A stretch of DNA of 12,598 nucleotides, taken from an uncultured Gemmataceae bacterium. Its GTDB lineage: Bacteria > Planctomycetota > Planctomycetia > Gemmatales > Gemmataceae. Both the position numbers and the translations under genes were made by a program. The stretch's first letter is position 1. Every line of letters starts with the position of its first letter. A model generated the notes under the pieces. That model made no database searches and was not told the origin of the DNA. It was given only the letters and a program-made list of their open reading frames with translations. Below, one piece after another: positions 1 through 6,039 of the stretch. The DNA is taken from NCBI GenBank assembly GCA_937922175.1, contig CAKZUU010000036.1, positions 1 to 12,598 on the forward strand. The letters are read 5' to 3'.

Positions 1-873
1 CTTCGTGTGCCAGTAGCTGGCCCAGCCTTCATTCATGACTTTCGTCTGCGCCTGGGGCATGAAGTAGTACGCTTCGTCGCGGATGATTTCCAAGATGTCG
101 CGTTGCCACCCTTTCAATGGTGCGTGTTCGATCAGGAAGAGTAAAACGTCCTTCTCGGGTTGTTCAGGAAAGCTCCGCTCGGTTTGCTCACGCCGTCGCC
201 TTTCTTGTTCTTCCTCGGCACGAAGGATGTCGGGGGGGTTGATGTAGTCATCCATGTAATCTTTGCTTTTGAAGCGTTTGCTTCGGCCGAATTGGTAGTC
301 CCGATCGGAGCGGTCGGAAAAGTCAAAGCGGGACGAGTCCTCACGCCGTTTGATGAAGGTCGAGTGGATGTCGATGAGATCGTCGATGGACATGCAGCGG
401 TCGAGAAAGGACTCGACCTCGTCTTCGCCGTACTTCTCGACGTAGCGGCGGATGCGTGCGCCGTGGTTGGCCATCTCATCCATCATCTTGCGATTCGTAT
501 GGGCGAAATAGAGGTTGTTCTTGAAGAAATCGCAGTGGCCGTACACGTGGGCCATCACGAGTTTTTGATCGACGATGTGATTGCTGCGCATCAAGTAGGC
601 GTAACAGGGATCATTATTGATCACCATCTCATAAATTTTGGACAGGCCGTAGTCGTAGCTTTTTTTGAGTTCCTCGAATTGCATACCGAACGACCAATGC
701 GGATAGCGGGTGGGGAAACCGCCATAGGCCGCGATCTCGTTCAACTCCTCGGCATCGATGACTTCGAAGATCGTTTCGTAGAAGTCCAAGCCATAGGAGC
801 GGGCGTATCCTTCGATTTCCTCCTTAAGGATGCGTAGGTGAGGGGGCAGGTTGGTGCTTTGAAAACCACGCAT
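1..873 (-). CDS. spoVR: SpoVR family protein (C-terminus cut off by window edge)
   Basis: The minus frame from ATG at 873 stays open to the window edge and gives 291 residues; the family is usually about 450-520 aa, so roughly the N-terminal 60% is present. Typical SpoVR features are an N-terminal segment with YGLDFYETIFEV (about 27-38), GGFPTRYPHWSFG (51-63), the His/Cys-rich stretch MAHVYGHCDFFKNN (107-120) and NEGWASYWHTK at the cut end (281-291). SpoVR was first named for a role in Bacillus spore cortex formation. In non-sporulating bacteria (E. coli YcgB) it goes with PrkA/YeaG and YeaH in stress responses; its biochemical activity is not established. An in-frame ATG at 891 would add six residues, but 873 has AAGGA ten bases upstream and is preferred. 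It follows yeaH by 56 bases with no terminator between, so it is probably co-transcribed. No signal peptide or membrane segment is seen, so it is probably cytoplasmic. Confidence 0.95.
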   Translation of the reverse strand, partial: MRGFQSTNLPPHLRILKEEIEGYARSYGLDFYETIFEVIDAEELNEIAAYGGFPTRYPHWSFGMQFEELKKSYDYGLSKIYEMVINNDPCYAYLMRSNHIVDQKLVMAHVYGHCDFFKNNLYFAHTNRKMMDEMANHGARIRRYVEKYGEDEVESFLDRCMSIDDLIDIHSTFIKRREDSSRFDFSDRSDRDYQFGRSKRFKSKDYMDDYINPPDILRAEEEQERRRREQTERSFPEQPEKDVLLFLIEHAPLKGWQRDILEIIRDEAYYFMPQAQTKVMNEGWASYWHTK

Positions 874-929
874 GGTTGGACCATCCTTCATCAGGCTCGG
901 GTGGTGTTGAACGCATGAACCGAACGGGG

Positions 930-2033
930 TCAGCGACCCGTGCCGAGAAAATCTTTGATCGATTGGACGATGGCATCGCGGTCGGGGATATGGCTGGCGA
1001 CCACGTTGTCATGATCCGACTTCAATTCCTGGATGTAATCGAAGAATTCGCCCGAGCCGTAGGGGCTTTCCACCTGGCCATAACCGAAAAGGTTCAACTT
1101 GGGGAGAAGGTCGTTTTTCAAAAGTTCCAAGCACTTGGGCACATCATCGCCCCAATTGTCTCCGTCGGAAAAATGGAAGGCATACAGGTTCCACTGATCC
1201 GGCGGATAACGCTGCTCGATGATTCGGTCGGCGAGCTCATACGCGGAGCTAATTTTGGTGCCTCCGCTCTCCCGAGTGTGGTAGAAAGTTTGCTCATCGA
1301 CTTCCTGGGCGACAGCATCGTGGACGATGTAGACTGTTTCGATGCCTTGATAGTGAGCCTTGATCCAAGTATCGATCCAGAAAGCCTCGATGCGGACGAT
1401 TTCCTTTTGCTCGTCGGTCATTGAGCCGGACACATCCATCATGTAGATGATGCAGGCGACGCTTTGGGGCAGTTTGACCTCTTTCCAGGAGCGATATCGT
1501 TTGTCGGCACGCTCGGGGATGACACGAGGATCGTCGGGGTTGTAGGTTCCCGAGGCGATCATCCGTCGGATGGCACGTTTGTACGTCCGCTTGAAGTGGC
1601 GTAACGACTCCGGACCGACCTGACGGATGCTGGAATAGCGGTCGCGCGTTGTGAGGATGTTTTTCTTGCCACGGGGTTCGATGCGTGGAAGGGCAAGTTC
1701 TTCGCCGAGAATGCTCGCCAATTCGTCGAGGGTGATATCGACTTCGAGGATGTGGCCCCCTGGTTGGTCGCCGGCTTTTTGTTCTCCATCACCCTGTTGC
1801 GGTGCGGTGAGCGGCTGGCCGACATCGCCCTCACCTTGGCCGACGCCGCCGGAATTTTTTTGTCCGTAGCGAAACTGAGGGATTTCGATCTGGGGCAGAG
1901 GGATGCTGACCAGATCGCGTCCCTTTTTACCGATGAGTTCGCCGCGAGTGATGTACTTACTGAGGTTACTTTTGACCTTCCCGCGAACGATCTTTCGGAA
2001 CCGTTGGTAATCTCGCTCGATGCGTTGGCCCAT
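930..2033 (-). CDS. yeaH: YeaH/DUF444 family VWA-like protein
   Basis: This 367-residue soluble protein starts MGQRIERDYQRF and resembles the E. coli YeaH / DUF444 family. It has a basic N-terminal segment (1-40), a Gly/Gln-rich low-complexity linker (about 57-95), then a VWA-like domain with an intact MIDAS motif DVSGS (200-204) and a downstream FHFSDGDNWGDD strand-loop. The family is encoded beside PrkA kinase and SpoVR and is thought to act with them; the exact biochemical role is unknown. The reading frame is open to a further ATG at 2090. Those 19 extra codons would be the 3' end of the SRP RNA transcript and its terminator hairpin, and they encode nothing resembling the family, so 2033 is chosen. 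The Shine-Dalgarno signal is weak (AGG within CAGGTCGGGATCT). No promoter is obvious between the terminator and the start, so expression may depend on read-through from upstream. Confidence 0.93.
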   Translation of the reverse strand: MGQRIERDYQRFRKIVRGKVKSNLSKYITRGELIGKKGRDLVSIPLPQIEIPQFRYGQKNSGGVGQGEGDVGQPLTAPQQGDGEQKAGDQPGGHILEVDITLDELASILGEELALPRIEPRGKKNILTTRDRYSSIRQVGPESLRHFKRTYKRAIRRMIASGTYNPDDPRVIPERADKRYRSWKEVKLPQSVACIIYMMDVSGSMTDEQKEIVRIEAFWIDTWIKAHYQGIETVYIVHDAVAQEVDEQTFYHTRESGGTKISSAYELADRIIEQRYPPDQWNLYAFHFSDGDNWGDDVPKCLELLKNDLLPKLNLFGYGQVESPYGSGEFFDYIQELKSDHDNVVASHIPDRDAIVQSIKDFLGTGR

Positions 2034-2046
2034 AGATCCCGACCTG

Positions 2047-2078
2047 AAAAAAAGCCCACGGACAAAACGTCCGTGGGC
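2047..2078 (-). terminator. Rho-independent terminator of the SRP RNA gene
   Basis: On the minus strand GCCCACGGAC (2078-2069) pairs perfectly over 10 bp with GTCCGTGGGC (2063-2054) across the loop GTTTT, followed by seven T residues (2053-2047). It lies 14 bases after the predicted SRP RNA end and 13 bases before the yeaH ATG. It is therefore best read as the ffs terminator and may also attenuate transcription from prkA into yeaH. Confidence 0.92.
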
Positions 2079-2092
2079 GTCGCTTGTCAAAG

Positions 2093-2199
2093 AAGGCTGG
2101 TTGAGGATGCTCCACGCCGCACGTTTGCCACGCTTATGGCTGCACCTTCCGGCCTGACCAGGTTCACGTACTCACGCCGGGTGGGTCCCCAACCAGCTT
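2093..2199 (-). ncRNA. ffs: Signal recognition particle RNA, small bacterial (4.5S) type
   Basis: The minus strand carries the SRP domain IV signature GGTCAGGCCGGAAGGTGCAG (2159-2140), which includes the GGAA tetraloop, followed by GCCATAAGCG. The ends pair: AAGCTGGTTGGGGA (2199-2186) is complementary to TCCTCAACCAGCCTT (2107-2093) over 14 pairs, with one G-T pair and one bulged C. This closes a single long hairpin of about 107 nt, the usual size of the small bacterial type that lacks an Alu domain. SRP RNA binds Ffh, and the particle directs ribosomes making membrane and secreted proteins to FtsY at the membrane. An intrinsic terminator follows directly. The ends are inferred from pairing and may be off by several bases. 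The tip helix appears one base pair shorter than usual. No convincing own promoter was found; TATGGCT at 2232-2226 is a possible -10 without a matching -35. Confidence 0.93.
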
Positions 2200-2278
2200 G
2201 TTTCACCGTCAGCAGGTCCCGCACGAGCCATACCCGCCGATGCGGCCGCGGGCCGGCTCCAGACTCGCCGACTTCCGT

Positions 2279-4318
2279 TTACTTCTTCGTGTGCCCTCGA
2301 GCGAAAATACTTGCGACGAAGTTCAGCACGTCCGTCGCACTCGCCTCATTATAGCCATAATTGCGGATGAGTCGGCTCTTGACGACATCAATTTTCTCCT
2401 GCGTCGCTTTGTCCACCACATTCGACACCAGCGAGGTGAGCTTGATGGTGTCTTTCTGATCCTCGAACAATTTCAATTCCAGGGCCTTCTGCAGTCGCTC
2501 GTTCGTCTTGTAATCGAACTTCTTGCCGTCGATCGCGAGGGCCCCGATGTAGTTCATGATCTCGCGACGGAAATCGTCCTTTCGACTCTCGGGGATGTCG
2601 ATCTTTTCTTCGACCGACCGCATGAGTCGCTCGTCGGGTTCTTCGTAGTTGCCGGTATAGCGGTTCCGCACCTTTTCCCTCTGCGTGTACGCCTTGACGT
2701 TGTCGATGTAGTTGGCGCACAGCCGCTGCAAGGCGTCCTCATCTGCCGCGATGGCCCGTTGCACCTCGTTCTTGACGATGTCTTCGTATTCTTCGCGGAC
2801 CACGGCAAGCAACTCCCGGTAGTAACGATACTGTTCTTCACTGGTGATCAGGGAGTGGTGCCGCAGCCCTTCTTCGAGTTCTTTAAGCACCATGAAGGGG
2901 TTGATATTGTCCTCGTCGGGGTGAGCCACGAGGGCATTGCTGATTTTGTCTTGGATGTAACGCGGGCTGATGCCTGTCATGCCTTCGTTGGCCGCCTCGC
3001 GCTTCAATTCGATGATGTTGTCTTCGGTGAAACCGGGGAGAGTCTTCCCGTTGTAAAGTTTCAACTTTTGCAGCAGCGTCAGGCTCGCGTGCTTTGGCGG
3101 GGTCAGGCGCGTCAGAACGGCCCACATCGCGGCGATCTCGATCGTATGCGGAGCGATATGCTTTCCTCTCACTTTTTCCGGATTGAAGTCTTTCTCGTAG
3201 ATCTTGATCTCGTCGCGCAACCGCGTGACGTAAGGGATATCGATTTTCACAGTCCGGTCGCGAAGGGCTTCCATAAACTCGTTGTTTTGCAGCCGTTTGT
3301 ACTCCGGCTCATTGGTGTGGCCGATGATGACTTCGTCGATGTCGGTCTGGGCGAACTTTTTCGGCTTGATCTTGTGCTCTTGCGACGCCCCGAGCAGGTC
3401 ATAAAGGAAGGCGACATCGAGCTTGAGGACTTCAATGAACTCAACCAGACCGCGATTGGCGATGTTCAACTCGCCGTCGAAATTGAAAGCTCGGGCATCG
3501 GAATCGGTTCCGTACTCGGCGATCTTGCGGTAATTGATGTCGCCGGTCAGTTCGGTGCTGTCCTGGTTTTTCTCATCCTTTGGTTGGAAGGTACCGATGC
3601 CGACGCGGTCCTGTTCGGAGAGGATGAGACGATAGACTTTAATATCCTCCATGACGCGGTGCCAATCGCCGTTGTAGCGCGCGAGACGTTCGCGCATCAT
3701 CTGTCGGCAATACGGATTCAAATCGCCTTTGATCTGGACTTCTCGTTGGCCTGGCTTGAGTTGCGAGTTGATGCGTTCCAGGAGCTTGGGTCGCAACTCG
3801 TGAGGAACGAGTAGAAGAGGTTCCTGATGCATCGGCGCTTTGACATAGCTTCCGTCGTCCATCTTCCAGGCGTAGCTGAAGAGCATGCCGCCGTCGGTAC
3901 GACTGTATTCTTCAAGCCCTCGTTTCAAGAGCCGAGCGATCGTGGATTTGGACGAACCGACCGGTCCGTGTAAGAGAAGGACGCGCCGTTCGGTGCCGTA
4001 GCCTTGGGCGGCGCTTTTGAAGGCATTGACAAGTTGCATCAGGGGCCGATCCAAGCCGTAGATGGCATCGCCGAACTTGGAAGCATACTCTGTAAAGAAC
4101 TTGTAGCGAATGATCTTTTCTTTATTCTCGTACACCTCCTCCGTGCCGTGGGAGAGGATCATATCGTACAGCCGTTGATAGGCCGTGCGGGTCACTTCGG
4201 GGTGTTGGATAACGATGTCGAGATAGTCTTCGAAAGTCCCTTCCCAATGGAGCTTTCGGTAGTCGTCGAGATCGACCTGAGTGCGAAGCTCGCTCAGGAT
4301 GGACTTAGCCCAGGACAT
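2279..4318 (-). CDS. prkA: PrkA/YeaG family AAA+ serine protein kinase
   Basis: This 679-residue protein matches the PrkA family (E. coli YeaG and B. subtilis PrkA are about 630-645 aa). An N-terminal helical segment leads into the AAA+ core. Walker A is GPVGSSKST (118-126), a Walker B-like strand is RGLVEFIEVLK (289-299), a sensor-1-like strand is VIIGHTNEPEY (330-340), and an arginine-finger-like segment is ALRDRTVKIDIPY (351-363). The C-terminal PrkA domain covers roughly 400-650. PrkA was described as a cytoplasmic serine kinase, and the B. subtilis protein has also been reported to act as an ATP-dependent protease, so the true activity is debated. In enterobacteria YeaG works with YeaH in nitrogen starvation and stationary-phase survival. 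The start is firm, because GGAGGTGA lies six bases upstream of the ATG. It heads the module prkA - ffs - yeaH - spoVR. The N-terminal sequence is complete and no frameshift is seen. Confidence 0.96.
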   Translation of the reverse strand: MSWAKSILSELRTQVDLDDYRKLHWEGTFEDYLDIVIQHPEVTRTAYQRLYDMILSHGTEEVYENKEKIIRYKFFTEYASKFGDAIYGLDRPLMQLVNAFKSAAQGYGTERRVLLLHGPVGSSKSTIARLLKRGLEEYSRTDGGMLFSYAWKMDDGSYVKAPMHQEPLLLVPHELRPKLLERINSQLKPGQREVQIKGDLNPYCRQMMRERLARYNGDWHRVMEDIKVYRLILSEQDRVGIGTFQPKDEKNQDSTELTGDINYRKIAEYGTDSDARAFNFDGELNIANRGLVEFIEVLKLDVAFLYDLLGASQEHKIKPKKFAQTDIDEVIIGHTNEPEYKRLQNNEFMEALRDRTVKIDIPYVTRLRDEIKIYEKDFNPEKVRGKHIAPHTIEIAAMWAVLTRLTPPKHASLTLLQKLKLYNGKTLPGFTEDNIIELKREAANEGMTGISPRYIQDKISNALVAHPDEDNINPFMVLKELEEGLRHHSLITSEEQYRYYRELLAVVREEYEDIVKNEVQRAIAADEDALQRLCANYIDNVKAYTQREKVRNRYTGNYEEPDERLMRSVEEKIDIPESRKDDFRREIMNYIGALAIDGKKFDYKTNERLQKALELKLFEDQKDTIKLTSLVSNVVDKATQEKIDVVKSRLIRNYGYNEASATDVLNFVASIFARGHTKK

Positions 4319-4324
4319 TCTTTG

Positions 4325-4332
4325 TCACCTCC
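4325..4332 (-). promoter_or_regulatory. Strong ribosome binding site of prkA
   Basis: On the minus strand GGAGGTGA lies six bases before the prkA ATG at 4318. It is close to a perfect anti-16S match, fixes the start, and suggests efficient translation, in contrast to the weak site of yeaH. Confidence 0.85.
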
Positions 4333-4636
4333 GTACCAAGGACAGCGAAGCACAAGCGGGCTGTCGGCGGCAACGATCCGAAGCCGGAACACGACGGAAC
4401 ATGGGCCGGGTGGAAACAGTGGAAGTCGACCTACGGGTGCAGCAGGGAGGTTGAAGCTCGCCGCGGGTTCACGGGTGGGATACCGCTCCGCGGATGGGAT
4501 GCATGAACTTCTTGCTGCCTCGCCTCATCCCCGCTCCATTCGACCGGCGGGCCGAGTCTCCGGAAGATCCCGCCGATGTTGCCGGCCGCTCCGCGTGAGT
4601 CACGACAGTGGCAGCCGCTTGGGTCCGCGTACATGC

Positions 4637-4667
4637 ATCCTACGGTTTCCAACCGGGGGGTTGTCAA
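4637..4667 (-). promoter_or_regulatory. Candidate sigma-70-like promoter for prkA with an inverted repeat in the spacer
   Basis: On the minus strand a perfect TTGACA (4667-4662) is followed after 19 bases by TAGGAT (4642-4637). The spacer is longer than the ideal 17 and the -10 is imperfect. The spacer contains an inverted repeat, CGGTT-TCC-AACCG (4643-4655), which could be an operator. Transcription from here would leave a leader of about 310 nt before prkA. This is a pattern match only. Confidence 0.3.
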
Positions 4668-4899
4668 GGGCAATTCACCGCTTTCCCCCTCCTCCCTTCG
4701 ACCCGGACATCGCGTGGTCTTCGTCTCGCTCTCGCGCCTCGCGTCGTTCTCTGGCTTCTGGACGCTGAGCGAGAACTCCATCCTTCGATTGCTCGAGCTG
4801 GCCGCTGCTTGCGCTTCGGGTCTGATATTTCGGCGAATCCTGCGCACGAGGCGATTGAAGCGGAACGACCACCGCGACCGCTCGCCAACCGTAGGGGCT

Positions 4900-4928
4900 T
4901 TGACGATTGTTCCGTGAAGATTTACGAG
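4900..4928 (+). promoter_or_regulatory. Weak candidate promoter for the small lipoprotein operon
   Basis: On the plus strand TTGACG (4900-4905) is followed after 17 bases by TACGAG (4923-4928), a poor -10. It lies about 100 bases before the ATG at 5034. No better sigma-70-like pair was found nearby. Confidence 0.2.
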
Positions 4929-5021
4929 AAGACCTGGTGGGAGCGAAAAACCTTGCCGGGTCTCGCTTGACGGGAGAGCGATAGTAGAGGTGAGCGGAGT
5001 AACGGCTCGAAGTTCAGGCCC

Positions 5022-5028
5022 GGAGGGG
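5022..5028 (+). promoter_or_regulatory. Ribosome binding site of the first small lipoprotein
   Basis: GGAGGGG lies five bases before the ATG at 5034 and supports that start over the in-frame ATG at 5046. It sits partly in the loop of a short GCCC-GGAG-GGGC hairpin. Confidence 0.6.
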
Positions 5029-5033
5029 CTGCC

Positions 5034-5252
5034 ATGGTGCGAGGAATGATCCTTGTCGGCCTATTGGCGGTGATGGGCTGCCAAAATAGCGTCGGCCCGT
5101 TACAGAATCGTTTCCGTCCTCGACCTGACAATCCTGCATATACTGTCGAGGAGCAAAAACGCCGTGGCCGGGACCGGTATCCGCTGCCCGACGATTCGCC
5201 TCAGATCGCGCCACGGACGGGCATCAGTGCTTACGGCCCAACCGGACGCTGA
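5034..5252 (+). CDS. Small predicted lipoprotein of unknown function
   Basis: The 72-residue product has a hydrophobic signal segment (about 4-14) ending in a lipobox-like VMGC, with Cys16 as the probable lipidated residue. The mature part of about 57 residues is polar and Pro/Arg-rich. It includes a charged EEQKRRGRDRYPLPDDSP stretch (39-56) and ends in a Gly/Pro tail. A sorting signal with such a short mature part suggests an envelope-anchored protein. I recognise the general style of short planctomycete lipoproteins with this charged stretch but no named family, so no function is assigned. GGAGGGG upstream supports the start. The next gene, also a predicted lipoprotein, begins 42 bases downstream on the same strand, so an operon is likely. 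Confidence 0.8.
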   Translation: MVRGMILVGLLAVMGCQNSVGPLQNRFRPRPDNPAYTVEEQKRRGRDRYPLPDDSPQIAPRTGISAYGPTGR

Positions 5253-5283
5253 CTCCGCTCGGTCCCGTCCACACTGCTCCAGT

Positions 5284-5290
5284 GGAGGGA
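5284..5290 (+). promoter_or_regulatory. Ribosome binding site of the second lipoprotein
   Basis: GGAGGGA ends four bases before the ATG at 5295 and decides this frame over the overlapping open frame that begins at 5282. Confidence 0.6.
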
Positions 5291-5294
5291 CGCC

Positions 5295-5705
5295 ATGCAC
5301 CGCGCCTTCGTGATCCTCGCGTCGTTGATGCCGGTGGTGGGTTGTCAAGTCGCCCCGGAAATGCGACGAGCCATCCCGCCTCTTCCAAGCGAGGGCGGGT
5401 CGCTGAGTTACCGCGATGTGGTTCAGCGGGCGCGAATGCAAGCCACGATGGCGACGGAGGCGTTTTACGTCGACCAATGGGGCGAAGTCGAATCTGCGGC
5501 CCAGGGTCTCGAAGAAACAGCGCGTTATCTGACCCGCACGAAAGAAATTCCTCCCTCCCAGCAGGCGGTTCTCGCCCTTCGCTCCGAGAATTTGGCGAAG
5601 GAAGCTCAGGCCCTTCGCTTGGCGGTTCAATCGCGAGACGAACGCCGAACGACGGAAGTGATGCAACGCATCAACCTCCTGGTCCGTGAACTGCGTCCCG
5701 AGTGA
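5295..5705 (+). CDS. Predicted helical lipoprotein of unknown function
   Basis: The 136-residue product starts with a short hydrophobic signal (about 4-15) and a lipobox-like VVGC, placing the lipidated Cys at 17. After a Pro-rich linker, the remainder (about 37-136) is rich in Ala, Glu, Gln and Arg and looks like several amphipathic helices. The overall look recalls helical-bundle periplasmic proteins such as cytochrome c-prime-like folds, but there is no CXXCH haem motif, so this is a shape resemblance only. The start has a good GGAGGGA site. The stop codon overlaps the GTG start of the next gene in the sequence GTGA, which indicates translational coupling. No function is recognised. An envelope location is likely, alongside the lipoprotein encoded just upstream. 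Confidence 0.85.
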   Translation: MHRAFVILASLMPVVGCQVAPEMRRAIPPLPSEGGSLSYRDVVQRARMQATMATEAFYVDQWGEVESAAQGLEETARYLTRTKEIPPSQQAVLALRSENLAKEAQALRLAVQSRDERRTTEVMQRINLLVRELRPE

Positions 5706-5974
5706 GGAACGACACCTTGGAGCTGCCCATCCCCGCGTGGTTCAAGTATCGCCAGTGTGAGGCCCAAGCGGCAGGGGAGAACTGCTACCGGATCACGGCT
5801 CCCCAAATGGAGCCTGTCTACCTACGGATTCGGCAGACACCGACCGGCTGGCAGGCAAGCCTCAGTCAATCGGCCGACGGCCCGGACTCTCTCGCATCGG
5901 CCCCGAATCTGCCGGACGAACGCGAAGCGTGGACGACGGCCTTTGAATTGCTTCGGGTCGGCGCGATCGTCTGA
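5702..5974 (+). CDS. Small conserved-looking hypothetical protein, coupled to the upstream lipoprotein
   Basis: The 90-residue frame starts at GTG and overlaps the preceding stop in GTGA, so translation is probably coupled; no separate Shine-Dalgarno was seen. The product has no signal peptide or membrane segment. It contains an aromatic N-terminal part (IPAWFKYRQCEAQ), then a stretch likely to form beta strands with NCYRIT and PVYLRIRQTPTGWQASL, and ends in a short amphipathic helix with WTTAFELLR. The composition fits a small alpha/beta or beta-sheet cytoplasmic domain. I do not recognise a family. A TTG at 5717 is a possible alternative start. It is the last plus-strand gene before the convergent junction with the VWA operon; no T-rich terminator hairpin is visible in the 65 bases between. 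Confidence 0.7.
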   Translation: MRNDTLELPIPAWFKYRQCEAQAAGENCYRITAPQMEPVYLRIRQTPTGWQASLSQSADGPDSLASAPNLPDEREAWTTAFELLRVGAIV

Positions 5975-6039
5975 TTCGACCCCGATTTGCCTCAACGACG
6001 GACGATCGTCACCGAGCCGGGACGATGGGGATATCGGCG

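Larger units (their letters stand above)
4319..5033. other. 715-base non-coding region between divergent prkA and the lipoprotein operon
   Basis: No open frame here resembles a protein. The frames that exist on both strands (for example 4431-4847 minus and 4576-4917 plus) overlap each other, are rich in Arg/Ser/Pro low-complexity sequence and lack good ribosome binding sites. The region must carry the prkA promoter and leader on the minus strand and the promoter of the 5034-5974 genes on the plus strand. Around 4680-4760 the minus strand is purine-rich. Its size leaves room for a long prkA leader or a small RNA, but no known RNA family was recognised. Confidence 0.6.

Noticed and set aside
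160..837. Plus-strand open frame of 225 codons near the left edge
   Set aside because: It lies opposite the well-supported SpoVR frame and its product is hydrophobic antisense-like sequence with no family features.
2198..3814. Plus-strand open frame of 538 codons opposite prkA
   Set aside because: It is fully antisense to a clear PrkA gene, its product is an unspecific Val/Leu/Asp/Phe-rich sequence, and it runs through the SRP RNA end of the gap. It is a shadow of the prkA codon pattern.
4431..4917. Overlapping open frames on both strands in the prkA upstream region
   Set aside because: They contradict each other, have low-complexity basic products and no ribosome binding sites; nothing recognisable.
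5018..5029. Short GCCC-GGAG-GGGC hairpin over the ribosome binding site of the first lipoprotein
   Set aside because: Only four pairs around a four-base loop; too short to claim an RNA switch and easily explained by GC-rich sequence.
5282..5689. Alternative plus-strand frame overlapping the second lipoprotein
   Set aside because: The frame from 5295 has a signal peptide, lipobox and correctly spaced ribosome binding site; the other gives Arg/Ser/Pro-rich sequence typical of an off frame.
5964..6010. Inverted repeat around CGATCGTC / GACGATCG at the convergent gene junction as a bidirectional terminator
   Set aside because: The arms are far apart, partly self-palindromic, and no T-run follows on either strand.
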